Assembly: GCA_023143305.1 (NCBI GenBank)
Contig: JAGLHV010000006.1
Span: 1-14,363, forward strand
DNA from: a bacterium
GTDB taxonomy: Bacteria > CBDUZB01 > JAGLHV01
Reading direction: 5' to 3'
DNA length: 14,363 nucleotides
Every line of letters begins with the position of its first letter. Within the stretch, counting starts at the first letter, position 1. A program made the position numbers and the translations under genes. Shown piece after piece: positions 6,995 to 14,363 of the stretch. The notes beneath the pieces are model-generated. The model saw only the letters and a list, made by a program, of their open reading frames with translations, searched no databases and was not told where the DNA came from.

Positions 6995-8038
6995 CTATTG
7001 CACTCCCCTCTCTATTAACTTCTTATCTTTCCTGAGAGCATCTAATTCTTCAAGATATTTTCCCGCACCCAGAGCAACACAGGTCAACGGATCAGGAGCA
7101 ATACTTACCGGAAGTTCTGTTTCCTTTTTGATTAATTCAGGTAATCCTTTGAGTAAAGCCCCACCTCCGGCTAAAATAATTCCTCTATCTACTAAATCCG
7201 CAGATAATTCTGCAGGGGTTTCTTCCAAAGTATTTTTTATAACTTCTACAATGGTCTTTATCGGCTCACTCAAAGCTTTACCTACTTCTTCAGAACTAAT
7301 TTTAACTGTTTTGGGTAAACCGGAAACCAAATCTCTCCCTTTTACCTCTACTGCCTCTACTTCAGCAAACTGAGGAGAAACCGAACCAATATTAATTTTC
7401 ACATCTTCTGCTGTCCGCTCCCCAATCAAAAGATTATATCTCTTCTTAAAATATTGAACTATAGATTCGTCCATTTCATCCCCGGCTACTCTTGCTGAAT
7501 TAGTAACTACCATTCCTCCCAGAGAAACTACAGCTACTTCTGTTGTCCCTCCTCCTACATCTACAATCATATTTCCCGCCGGTTCATACACCGGAATATC
7601 AGCACCAATTGCTGCTGCCATAGGTTCCTCAATTAAATGAACCTCTCTGGCACCTGCCTGAGCAGCCGATTCCCTTACTGCTCTCCTTTCTACCTCTGTA
7701 ATCCCTGAAGGAACCCCTATTACTATCCGCGGATGAAGTAAAGCTCTCCGATTATGCACTTTTTTAATAAAATAACGAATCATTCTCTCTGTAATCTCAA
7801 AATCAGCAATTACTCCATTGCGCATAGGACGAACAGCTATAATATTAGCCGGGGTTTTCCCAATCATTCTTTTTGCTTCCAGTCCTACAGCCAGAACATT
7901 TCTTGTTTCACTGTCAATAGCTACAACAGAAGGCTCTCGTAAAATTATCCCCTCCCCTTTTACATAAACCAGGGTATTGGCCGTTCCTAAATCAATTCCC
8001 ATATCATTAGAAAATAATCCAAATAAATAATTAAACAT
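6995..8038 (-). CDS. mreB: MreB, actin-like cell-shape protein
   Basis: MreB forms membrane-bound filaments that orient lateral wall synthesis. The 347-residue protein shows the actin-fold nucleotide motifs: phosphate 1 GIDLGTANT (14-22), phosphate 2 [11 protein letters not shown] (160-170), the catalytic region [10 protein letters not shown] (Glu138), and a C-terminal GGGALLKG adenosine loop. The first residues, [10 protein letters not shown], are hydrophobic and could help membrane attachment. The ATG at 8038 is preferred because GGAGG lies 5 nt upstream. An in-frame GTG at 8050 contributes only MEVG-like residues and would place translation over the ribosome site. The gene follows rplQ after 112 bp and leads the mre-mrd cluster. 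Confidence 0.97.
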   Translation of the reverse strand: MFNYLFGLFSNDMGIDLGTANTLVYVKGEGIILREPSVVAIDSETRNVLAVGLEAKRMIGKTPANIIAVRPMRNGVIADFEITERMIRYFIKKVHNRRALLHPRIVIGVPSGITEVERRAVRESAAQAGAREVHLIEEPMAAAIGADIPVYEPAGNMIVDVGGGTTEVAVVSLGGMVVTNSARVAGDEMDESIVQYFKKRYNLLIGERTAEDVKINIGSVSPQFAEVEAVEVKGRDLVSGLPKTVKISSEEVGKALSEPIKTIVEVIKNTLEETPAELSADLVDRGIILAGGGALLKGLPELIKKETELPVSIAPDPLTCVALGAGKYLEELDALRKDKKLIERGVQ

Positions 8039-8043
8039 TCCAA

Positions 8044-8048
8044 CCTCC
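8044..8048 (-). promoter_or_regulatory. Ribosome binding site for mreB
   Basis: GGAGG on the minus strand, 5 nt before the ATG at 8038. It decides in favour of that ATG over the GTG at 8050, which lies upstream of the site. Confidence 0.7.
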
Positions 8049-8150
8049 ACTATAAAATTTAAAATATTTATTAATATTGCAATTGCATGTGATATAATAA
8101 CAGAAAACGAGGAAAGAATAAAATAAAAGGAAAAACAAAGGATTAAATTA

Positions 8151-8501
8151 TTATACCAATCGAATCATACAAACCCGTGCCCCATCCCCGACACGAAAAC
8201 CAAGTTTTAAAATACGGGTATACCCTCCATTCCTCTGAGCATACCGAACAGCTAAAACATCTATAAGTTTTTTTACCACTTCTTTATTAGTTATATCCCG
8301 TTTAATTATTCTGCGAGCAAAGGCATCGCCTTTCTTAGCACGGGTAATAATCTTTTCAGCAAATCGTTTTAACTCCTTCGCTTTAGCTTCTGTAGTTTTT
8401 ATTTCCTCATATTTAAATAAATCACTTGCCAGATTACGAAATAAAGACTTTCTTTCTGCCGTTGTTCTTCCTAATTGCCTCCCTACTTTAGCTCTTCCCA
8501 T
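8151..8501 (-). CDS. rplQ: 50S ribosomal protein L17
   Basis: L17 is a large-subunit protein near the exit-tunnel surface. The 116-residue product carries the family signature [19 protein letters not shown] near the N-terminus, followed by [16 protein letters not shown], and ends with the conserved basic segment [16 protein letters not shown]. Its length is typical of the short bacterial form. The ATG at 8501 follows GGAGG by 10 nt; a nearer ATG is out of frame. It is the last gene of the alpha-operon order and lies 68 bp after rpoA. Downstream, before mreB, there is a pyrimidine-rich stretch but no GC-rich stem-loop. Confidence 0.97.
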   Translation of the reverse strand: MGRAKVGRQLGRTTAERKSLFRNLASDLFKYEEIKTTEAKAKELKRFAEKIITRAKKGDAFARRIIKRDITNKEVVKKLIDVLAVRYAQRNGGYTRILKLGFRVGDGARVCMIRLV

Positions 8502-8569
8502 AAAATCATTTCCTCCAAACCTAATTATTAATTTACACCTTCCTTTAACTATATACTCTCAACTTCTTC

Positions 8570-9532
8570 CTACATATTTAAAGAAAGCCCTAATTCTTTA
8601 AGTTTCTTTTTTATTTCCTCTAAAGACTTTCTTCCAAAATTTCTACGGTGCAACAAATCATCTTCTTTTTTCTTTATTAAATCCCCTAAAGTTTTTATCT
8701 TTGCTTCTTTTAAACAATTAGTAGCCCGCACGGAAAGTTCTATAATTTCTACTGATTGCCCAAGTAGTTCAGGAGAAGGCCCTTCCTCCTTTATTTCTTT
8801 TTCTCCTATTCCTTGCTTTTTCTCTACTACTTGATCTTCATCGAAATTAATAAAAATAGTTAGAGAATCTTTCAATATCTTAGCCGAATAAGCAAGAGCA
8901 TCCTGGGGCAAAACACTACCGTCCGTCCATATTTCCATAATTAATTTATTATAGTCGGTTACCTGTCCTATTCGAGTATTTTCCACCTCATAATTCACTC
9001 TGACTACCGGACTAAAAATAGCATCTACTGCTATTGTGCCTATAGGATGTTCTTTCTTTTTATTCTTATCACTGGAAACATAACCACGACCTTTACTTAC
9101 TTCTATTTCCATTTCTATTTTTCCATTATTATCTAAAGTAAGAATATGTTGATCTAAATTAATAATTTCCACGTTGGAATTAGTTTTTATGTCCTTAGCC
9201 TTTATCTCCCCTTCCTGGGATAATTCCAAATAAAGTGTTTCCGGACCGGAAGAATATAGTTTAAAACGTAATAATTTAAGATTTAATATTATATTAATTA
9301 CATCTTCTACTACTCCCGGTAAAACAGAAAATTCATGCATTGCCCCTTTAATTTTCACCGCAGTTACTGCCGCACCCTCTAAAGAAGAAAGAAGAATTCT
9401 GCGCAAGGAATTACCAATTGTATGCCCATATCCTCTTTCAAACGGTTCAGCAATAAATCTTCCATACATATCAGAACTTTTGTCTTTATCAATACTCAGT
9501 GCTTCAGGGATAACTAAATCTTTAAACATCAT
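8570..9532 (-). CDS. rpoA: RNA polymerase alpha subunit
   Basis: Alpha dimerises to nucleate RNA polymerase assembly, and its C-terminal domain contacts UP elements and activators. The 320-residue protein has a complete N-terminal domain (1 to about 228) with the signature GYGHTIGNSLRRILLSSLEG (35-54), a charged Lys/Glu linker, and a C-terminal helix-hairpin-helix domain (about 253-318) with LSVRATNCLKEAKIKTLGDL and RNFGRKSLEEIK. The gene begins with two ATG codons (9532 and 9529). The first fits the Shine-Dalgarno run GGAGGGGG (9543-9550 on the plus strand as its complement) better. Its position between rpsD and rplQ is canonical. Confidence 0.97.
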   Translation of the reverse strand: MMFKDLVIPEALSIDKDKSSDMYGRFIAEPFERGYGHTIGNSLRRILLSSLEGAAVTAVKIKGAMHEFSVLPGVVEDVINIILNLKLLRFKLYSSGPETLYLELSQEGEIKAKDIKTNSNVEIINLDQHILTLDNNGKIEMEIEVSKGRGYVSSDKNKKKEHPIGTIAVDAIFSPVVRVNYEVENTRIGQVTDYNKLIMEIWTDGSVLPQDALAYSAKILKDSLTIFINFDEDQVVEKKQGIGEKEIKEEGPSPELLGQSVEIIELSVRATNCLKEAKIKTLGDLIKKKEDDLLHRRNFGRKSLEEIKKKLKELGLSLNM

Positions 9533-9603
9533 CTTTTTTATGCCCCCTCCTAAGAAATCTTAAAGTATTTATTATTTATCTACTACTTAAATTCTACAAG
9601 TAC

Positions 9604-10233
9604 TTATTTAGAATATAATTCTACAATCAACTGCTCTTTTACCGGTATGGACATTTCTTCTCTCTTGGGTAAATTAAGAACAGTCCCTTCTAATTTTTTC
9701 TCGTCAAATTCTAACCAAGAAGGCAATCCTCTTTTTTTACTTTCTTCCAATGCACTCTTAATCTGAACATTTTTTTTGCTTTTTTCCCTAAGAATAATTT
9801 TATCCTGAGGTTTCACACTATAGGAAGGAATATCCACTCCTTTCCCATTTATTAAAAAATGCTTGTGCCGAATAAGCTGGCGTGCTTCCCTTTTCGAATG
9901 TGAAAAACCCAAACGAAAAACGATATTATCAAATCTTAACTCCAGTTCCAGCAGTAAATTTTCTCCGGTCAATCCCTTTTTTTTCTCTGCCCGGTGAAAA
10001 TATCTGCGAAACTGACTTTCTAAGACCCCGGCCATTCTTTTAGCTTTTTGTTTTTCCCTTAATTGTAATGCATACTCCGAAACTTTAGTTCGTCTCTTTT
10101 GCTCCTTTTGCCCGGGAGGTTCTTTCCCTTTCTCTAAAGAGCATTTAGGAGTATAACACTTAATCCCTTTTAAAAACAACTTCGTCCTTTCTCTACGACA
10201 TAATCTACAAACCGGTCCAATATACCTTGCCAT
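9604..10233 (-). CDS. rpsD: 30S ribosomal protein S4, zinc-binding form
   Basis: S4 is a primary 16S rRNA binder that starts 30S assembly. In several bacteria it also represses the alpha operon, but I see no obvious S4 target here. The 209-residue protein has the N-terminal zinc ligands C9, C12, C26 and C31 (CxxC...CxxxxC), so it is the cysteine-containing form. It also has the S4 RNA-binding domain (about 97-160) with LDNIVFRLGF and KREARQLIRHKHFLING, and the typical C-terminus ending IVELYSK. A strong AAAGGAGG lies 12 nt before the ATG. It sits between rpsK and rpoA as in the canonical alpha operon. Confidence 0.97.
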   Translation of the reverse strand: MARYIGPVCRLCRRERTKLFLKGIKCYTPKCSLEKGKEPPGQKEQKRRTKVSEYALQLREKQKAKRMAGVLESQFRRYFHRAEKKKGLTGENLLLELELRFDNIVFRLGFSHSKREARQLIRHKHFLINGKGVDIPSYSVKPQDKIILREKSKKNVQIKSALEESKKRGLPSWLEFDEKKLEGTVLNLPKREEMSIPVKEQLIVELYSK

Positions 10234-10256
10234 TTTGAATTACATCCTCCTTTATT

Positions 10257-10649
10257 TTATACCCGCCTCTGTTTCGGTGGACGACAGCCATTATGCGGAA
10301 TAGGTGTTATATCTTTTATAGATGTAATCATTAATCCTGCCGATTGTAAGGCTCTGATAGCCGTTTCCCTTCCTGACCCCGGTCCTTTAATTAAAACAGA
10401 GACTTGTTTTAAACCCATTTCCTGTACTTTTTTCGCACAAGTTTGTGCTGCAATTTGCGCAGCAAAGGGAGTCCCTTTTTTGGTTCCTTTAAACCCAACA
10501 GAACCAGCACTCGACCAACTTAAAACTTTCCCCTGATCATCAGTTATCGTTATAATTGTATTATTAAAACTTGACTGAATATGGGCTTGTCCCTGAACTA
10601 TACCTTTAATTATTTTTTTCTTTACCCCGCCCCTTTTCTTTGGTGGCAT
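10257..10649 (-). CDS. rpsK: 30S ribosomal protein S11
   Basis: S11 lies on the platform of the small subunit near the mRNA exit. The 130-residue product shows the family motifs [15 protein letters not shown] (22-36), [34 protein letters not shown] and the end [17 protein letters not shown]. Its length is normal. GGAGG is placed 5 nt before the ATG. The 76-bp gap to rpsM is AT-rich and contains several TATAAT-like words without a convincing paired -35. Confidence 0.97.
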   Translation of the reverse strand: MPPKKRGGVKKKIIKGIVQGQAHIQSSFNNTIITITDDQGKVLSWSSAGSVGFKGTKKGTPFAAQIAAQTCAKKVQEMGLKQVSVLIKGPGSGRETAIRALQSAGLMITSIKDITPIPHNGCRPPKQRRV

Positions 10650-10725
10650 TTTTCCTCCTTTTTTCCTTCTTTTTCATTTATAAATTGAACTTATTCTTAA
10701 TCCTTATTTATAATATAATTAATTG

Positions 10726-11133
10726 CTACTTTTTTGCAGAACCCGCACCTTTTTGTTTTTGTGCTTGTACACGGGAAGACCCTACTGTTTTTCTATTTCC
10801 CCTTTTAGTACGCCCATTTGTACGTGTTCTCTGACCCCTTACAGGCAAATTTCTACGATGTCGTACACCCCGATAACTACGAATTTCCATCAGTCTTCTT
10901 ATGTTTTGATGGATTTCCCGCCGTAAATCTCCTTCTACTTTAAAATTTTCCTGAATAAAATTATTTAATTTACTTATTTCCGTTTCAGTTAAATTTTTAA
11001 CCCGGGTACCAGGATCTATTTCCAACACCTTTAAAATCTGAAGAGCTAATACCCTGCCCACACCATAAACATACGTAAGTCCTATTTCTACTCTTTTATC
11101 TCGCGGTAAATCCACTCCTACAATACGAGCCAT
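10726..11133 (-). CDS. rpsM: 30S ribosomal protein S13
   Basis: S13 forms part of the head of the small subunit and contacts the P-site tRNA and bridge B1. The 135-residue protein opens with [25 protein letters not shown] sequence and has [12 protein letters not shown]. It also has the helical core [22 protein letters not shown] and the basic tRNA-binding tail [13 protein letters not shown]. The tail runs on through a Lys/Gln/Ala-rich end, making it about ten residues longer than most homologues. GGAGG precedes the ATG by 5 nt. Confidence 0.97.
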   Translation of the reverse strand: MARIVGVDLPRDKRVEIGLTYVYGVGRVLALQILKVLEIDPGTRVKNLTETEISKLNNFIQENFKVEGDLRREIHQNIRRLMEIRSYRGVRHRRNLPVRGQRTRTNGRTKRGNRKTVGSSRVQAQKQKGAGSAKK

Positions 11134-11157
11134 TTAATCCTCCCTCACAATATTTCT

Positions 11158-11271
11158 TTATCCCTGTCTTTGCTTATGACGCAAATTAGTACAAATAATT
11201 TTCATCACGCCTTTTCTTCTTATTCTTTTACATTTTTTACACATTGGCTTAACCGATGATCTAACTTTCAT
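11158..11271 (-). CDS. rpmJ: 50S ribosomal protein L36, zinc-binding form
   Basis: L36 is a tiny zinc-ribbon protein of the large subunit. The 37-residue product starts [15 protein letters not shown] and ends NLRHKQRQG. The zinc ligands C11, C14, C27 and H32 are all present, so this is the cysteine-containing form. A GGGAG sits 7 nt upstream of the ATG at 11271. It falls between infA and rpsM, the standard position, and its length is standard. Confidence 0.96.
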   Translation of the reverse strand: MKVRSSVKPMCKKCKRIRRKGVMKIICTNLRHKQRQG

Positions 11272-11301
11272 TTTTCTACTCCCTATCCAAGTAAATTACT
11301 T

Positions 11302-11520
11302 TTATTTCGTTCTATATGTAATTCTTCCCCGGGTTAAATCATAAGGCGACAATTCCACTTTCACTTTATCCCCCGGTAATATCCGAATAAAATGCATTCT
11401 TATTTTTCCCGAAATATGAGCCAAAACTTTGTGTCCGTTTTCTAATTCTACCCGAAACATTGCGTTAGGTAATGTTTCTAAAACCTTACCTTCTACTTCA
11501 ATTTTTTCTTCCTTAGTCAT
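11302..11520 (-). CDS. infA: Translation initiation factor IF-1
   Basis: IF-1 binds the 30S A site during initiation. The 72-residue protein is a single OB fold with the family sequence [20 protein letters not shown] (9-28), followed by [32 protein letters not shown] residues and ending GRITYRTK. Its length matches the bacterial standard. AAGGA lies about 8 nt before the ATG. It follows map by 40 bp and precedes rpmJ, a common map–infA–rpmJ–rpsM arrangement. Confidence 0.97.
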   Translation of the reverse strand: MTKEEKIEVEGKVLETLPNAMFRVELENGHKVLAHISGKIRMHFIRILPGDKVKVELSPYDLTRGRITYRTK

Positions 11521-11560
11521 ATTTAATTCCTTTTATTTTCCTCTGTTTAGGAGAAAGTAA

Positions 11561-12307
11561 TTACCATTCGGTTAATATCTCAGGTCCCTTGCCGGTTATT
11601 GCCACTGTATGTTCAAAATGTGCTGACAAGCTTCTATCTTTAGTTACCACCGTCCAATTATCCTCCATAATTTCGATTTCCCATCCACCTACGTTCACCA
11701 TTGGTTCCAGCGCAAAAACCATCCCTTCTTTCAAGGAAGGACCTCTATGAGGCAAACCATAGTTAGGTATTTGGGGATCTTCATGCATCTCAATACCAAT
11801 TCCGTGACCTACAAAATCCCGCACCACCGAAAAACTATTAGCTTCTACTTTTGTCTGAACAGCATTAGATATATCACTCAATCTATTTCCGGAACACATT
11901 TTATTTATACCGCAATACAAAGACTCTTTAGTAATCCGGATTAATTTCTCCGCTTCTTTGCTTATTTGTCCTACCCCCACAGTAAAAGCCATATCTGCAT
12001 AGTATCCGTTATATAAAACACCGATATCTAAACTTAAGATATCCCCTTCTTTTAATTTCATCCTCTTAGGAATACCATGCACTACTTCTTCATTAATAGA
12101 GGCACAAATACTTGCAGGAAACCCCTTATAGCCCAAGAAAGCAGGATAAGCATTTTTTTTTCTAATTAGTTCTTCTGCCCGTTGATCAAGTTTATGGGTT
12201 TCTACTCCCGGTAAAATCTCTTTTTCCAAAATCCTACAAACATCCCTGGCTATATAACAACTTTCTCTTATTTTATTCACTTCAGCATCTGATTTTAATA
12301 CAATCAT
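11561..12307 (-). CDS. map: Methionine aminopeptidase, type I
   Basis: This enzyme removes the initiator methionine from nascent proteins using a dinuclear metal centre. All five metal ligands are in place in the 248-residue protein: D94, D105, H168, E201 and E232. The catalytic His is H77 in EEVVHGIP. Other family motifs are LSLDIGVLYNGYYADMAFT and FVGHGIGIEMHEDP. There is no N-terminal zinc-finger extension, so it is the short type Ia form. The ATG shares ATGA with the adk stop, indicating coupled translation. Confidence 0.97.
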   Translation of the reverse strand: MIVLKSDAEVNKIRESCYIARDVCRILEKEILPGVETHKLDQRAEELIRKKNAYPAFLGYKGFPASICASINEEVVHGIPKRMKLKEGDILSLDIGVLYNGYYADMAFTVGVGQISKEAEKLIRITKESLYCGINKMCSGNRLSDISNAVQTKVEANSFSVVRDFVGHGIGIEMHEDPQIPNYGLPHRGPSLKEGMVFALEPMVNVGGWEIEIMEDNWTVVTKDRSLSAHFEHTVAITGKGPEILTEW

Positions 12308-12936
12308 TCTTTTATTGCCTTACATAACAGGGAAAAAACTTCTCCAATCGGTTTATTCCCTTCAACGATAAAAAGATTCCCTTGTTTTTCATAAAAAGAA
12401 AGAACATCACCTATATGCTTTTCATAAAATAATAAACGCTTTTTTATAGTCAATTCTTCATCATCTTTTCTCTGATAAAGTTCTCCGCTGCAAGAATCAC
12501 ATATATTTTCTTTTTGGGGATGATTAAAAATTAAATGATATCCTTTTCCACATTTTTTACAAATTCTTCTTCCGGATAATCTTTTAATCACTTCCTCTTC
12601 TTCTAATTTTATATATAAAACTTCTAAATGTTTTTTGAAACTTTTATCTAAAGATTCTGCTTGACCTAATGTTCTGGGAAATCCATCCAAAACAAATCCT
12701 TTACTATTTGACTCCTGCTCTAATTCCCTTAACACAATTTCTACAACTATATCATCAGGGACTAATCCCCCTTCTTCCACTATTTGTTTAACTTTTATAC
12801 TCAAAGCATCCTTTTTCTTAATTGCTTCGCGAAATATATCCCCCGTAGAAATATGCGGTATTTTATATTTATCCGACAATTTAAGTGCTTGAGTCCCTTT
12901 ACCCGATCCCGGTGCCCCCAATAAAATTAAATTCAT
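12304..12936 (-). CDS. adk: Adenylate kinase with zinc-type lid
   Basis: Adenylate kinase interconverts ATP + AMP and 2 ADP. The 210-residue protein has the P-loop GAPGSGKGT (7-15), the AMP-binding region STGDIFRE (30-37), the DGFPRT motif (84-89) and a long lid at about 122-160. The lid carries CxxC...CxxC (C126, C129, C146, C149), the structural zinc-binding lid common outside Gammaproteobacteria. The start at 12936 gives the standard MNLILLGAPG N-terminus. A longer reading frame from 12999 would overlap secY by 44 bp and adds unconserved residues. The nearest GGAG is 13 nt upstream, a loose spacing. It lies 19 bp after secY and overlaps map by 4 bp. Confidence 0.97.
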   Translation of the reverse strand: MNLILLGAPGSGKGTQALKLSDKYKIPHISTGDIFREAIKKKDALSIKVKQIVEEGGLVPDDIVVEIVLRELEQESNSKGFVLDGFPRTLGQAESLDKSFKKHLEVLYIKLEEEEVIKRLSGRRICKKCGKGYHLIFNHPQKENICDSCSGELYQRKDDEELTIKKRLLFYEKHIGDVLSFYEKQGNLFIVEGNKPIGEVFSLLCKAIKE

Positions 12937-12955
12937 CTTTCTATTTTTTCTCCAA

Positions 12956-14266
12956 TTAACGTCGCCCTTTAATTCGGCCTTTTTTAACAAAACCATCATA
13001 ATGACGCATAATTAAATGCGATTCTATTTGTCCCATCGTATCCAGCCCTACACCTACGACAATTAATAATGCCGTTCCTCCAAAAAAGAAAGGCGCATTC
13101 AACCATGCCCGCAAATAATCCGGTAAAACAGCAATAATTGCTACAAAAACCGCTCCTACCAGAGTTATTCTGACTAAAATTCTATCAATATAATTAGCAG
13201 TAGCTTCTCCCGGACGAATACCCGGAATAAACCCGCCCCATTTTTTCATATTATTCGCTAAATCCTGTGGATTAAAAGTAATTGCTGTATAAAAATAACA
13301 AAAGAAAATAATCAAAGTCACATAAACTAGCTGATAAATCCAACTCCCCCTTGACCACCAACTGGTAATCAATTTTCCCATTGCTGCTTCAGGAAAAAAT
13401 TGGGCAATAGTCAAAGGAAAAGAAAGTACACTCACTGCAAAAATTACCGCAATTACTCCTGATTGATCTACCTTCAAAGGCAAATAAGTAGTTTGCCCCC
13501 CATACATTTTTCTTCCTACAACCCGTTTAGCATATTGTACGGGAATCCTCCTCTGTGCCTGTTGTACAAAAACAACAACAGCCGTTATCATTAATATTAT
13601 GGCTAGAAGAATTAAAATAGTAAATAAGGAAATTCCTTCACTCTTCAGAAGAATAAAAATATTTTTTACCGCACCCGGTAATCTATCCACTATCCCGGCA
13701 AAAATAATTAAAGAAATTCCATTTCCTATCCCTTGTTCAGTAATTCGCTCTCCCAACCACATAATAAATACTGTTCCTGTAGTTAAAGTTAATACTGTTA
13801 ACAATTGAAATTTTAACCCGGGATTCACTACTACCGGCGCTTTATTCGGAGCCTCCATTGCCTGCATCATAAAAGTTAATCCAAAAGATTGAATTGAAGC
13901 TAAAAACAAAGTTGCATAACGGGTAATTTGTGTAATTTTTTTTCTTCCTTCTTCGCCTTCCTTGGATAATTTTTCCAGATAAGGGATAATAGTTTGTAAT
14001 AAAGACATAATAATAGAAGCATTAATATAAGGCATAACCCCCATAGAAAAAATAGATAACCGGTTTAATGCTCCCCCTGAAAACATATCCAAAAATCCCA
14101 GCAAAGTGTTTGTTTGCGTTTCAAAAAAAGCTTTTAACGCCACACCGTCAATTCCGGGAGTAGGAATTGCTGCTCCTATCCGATAAACAACCAATACACC
14201 CAGAGTGAAAAGGATTCTTTTTCTTAATTCCGGTATTTTAAAAATATTACCAAACCCACCAGACAT
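12956..14266 (-). CDS. secY: Protein translocase subunit SecY
   Basis: SecY is the ten-helix membrane channel of the Sec translocon. The 436-residue protein begins with the cytosolic IPELRKRILFTLG and then GAAIPTPGID (31-40). The plug and helix 2 region with MGVMPYINASIIMSLLQ spans about 55-91. The cytosolic loop C4 has QQAQRRIPVQYAKR (235-248) and loop C5 has FIPGIRPGEAT (346-355, conserved Arg351), which engages SecA and the ribosome. It ends with the basic KKGRIKGRR. GAGG precedes the ATG by about 8 nt. It follows rplO and precedes adk, the usual spc-operon order. Confidence 0.98.
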   Translation of the reverse strand: MSGGFGNIFKIPELRKRILFTLGVLVVYRIGAAIPTPGIDGVALKAFFETQTNTLLGFLDMFSGGALNRLSIFSMGVMPYINASIIMSLLQTIIPYLEKLSKEGEEGRKKITQITRYATLFLASIQSFGLTFMMQAMEAPNKAPVVVNPGLKFQLLTVLTLTTGTVFIMWLGERITEQGIGNGISLIIFAGIVDRLPGAVKNIFILLKSEGISLFTILILLAIILMITAVVVFVQQAQRRIPVQYAKRVVGRKMYGGQTTYLPLKVDQSGVIAVIFAVSVLSFPLTIAQFFPEAAMGKLITSWWSRGSWIYQLVYVTLIIFFCYFYTAITFNPQDLANNMKKWGGFIPGIRPGEATANYIDRILVRITLVGAVFVAIIAVLPDYLRAWLNAPFFFGGTALLIVVGVGLDTMGQIESHLIMRHYDGFVKKGRIKGRR

Positions 14267-14322
14267 AAAACTTCCTCGCTTTAGTTAAAATTTATTTACT
14301 ACTTTACAATTATGATAAAAAA

Positions 14323-14363
14323 TCAAACAACCTGGATTTTTCCTCCAGCAGCTTCTATTTTTT
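14323..14363 (-). CDS. rplO: 50S ribosomal protein L15, C-terminal fragment cut by the window edge
   Basis: Only the last 12 codons and the TGA stop are inside the window, encoding KIEAAGGKIQVV. This matches the conserved C-terminus of L15 (xxEAAGGxxxxx). Its position directly upstream of secY is the standard rplO–secY order. The 56 bp between the stop and secY hold the secY ribosome site and no clear terminator. Confidence 0.85.
   Translation of the reverse strand, partial: KIEAAGGKIQVV

Noticed and set aside
8091..8097. TATAAT-like word on the plus strand between rplQ and mreB, possibly an antisense promoter
   Set aside because: No good -35 at 16-18 bp, and no plus-strand gene follows. 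Probably chance.
9571..9599. Possible promoter before rpoA: TTGTAG, 17-bp spacer, AATAAT
   Set aside because: Matches of 4/6 and 5/6 with ideal spacing, but such words arise often by chance in this AT-rich DNA and the gene lies inside a conserved operon. Not enough for a feature.
10640..10926. Two plus-strand open frames of 64 and 67 codons across rpsM and the rpsM–rpsK gap
   Set aside because: They are antisense to S13, overlap each other in different frames, and have no recognisable product or ribosome site.
1..14363. tRNA genes, CRISPR arrays, insertion sequences or phage genes
   Set aside because: I looked in all intergenic gaps and saw no cloverleaf, no regular repeat-spacer pattern, and no transposase, integrase or phage product.

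Overview
The window is a compact, AT-rich bacterial chromosome segment in which every recognisable gene lies on the minus strand, so transcription runs from high to low coordinates. The sequence alone does not fix the phylum. The full SecY/Map/IF-1/L36/S13/S11/S4/RpoA/L17 set, an MreBCD–PBP2–RodA elongasome and a Tad-type secretion ATPase show a rod-forming bacterium. The low GC content, dense packing and degenerate REP-like palindromes would fit an uncultured candidate phylum (for example Atribacterota, Omnitrophota or Aerophobota). That placement is an inference with low confidence.

Region 1 (14363 down to 12304) is the end of the spc operon: the last 12 codons of rplO, then secY and adk. 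Region 2 (12307 to 8151) continues through map, infA, rpmJ (37 aa), rpsM, rpsK, rpsD, rpoA and rplQ. This is the classical alpha-operon order, with short gaps and good Shine-Dalgarno sites. L36, S4 and adenylate kinase are all the zinc-binding, cysteine-containing forms.

Region 3 (8038 to 2526) is the cell-elongation machinery: mreB, mreC, mreD, mrdA (PBP2) and rodA. The last four are chained by short gaps or overlaps (ATGA, 14 bp, 11 bp). I see no GC-rich terminator between rplQ and mreB, so ribosome synthesis and wall elongation may be partly co-transcribed. PBP2 has a C/C/H/C version of a zinc site known in Acinetobacter PBP2. RodA carries an extra segment of about 70 residues with two likely membrane helices.

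Region 4 (2325 to 166) holds one large gene. Its N-terminal domain resembles the CpaE/MinD family, but both the Walker A and Walker B residues are lost. It is joined through an Asn-rich linker to a complete CpaF/TadA pilus ATPase with all motifs intact. Imperfect palindromic, REP/MITE-like DNA flanks it on both sides (2354-2443 and 21-104), and these are the only such elements I see in the window. This CpaE-like pseudo-ATPase fused to a TadA motor is the most unusual feature here. The rest of the tad locus, if present, would lie beyond position 1.
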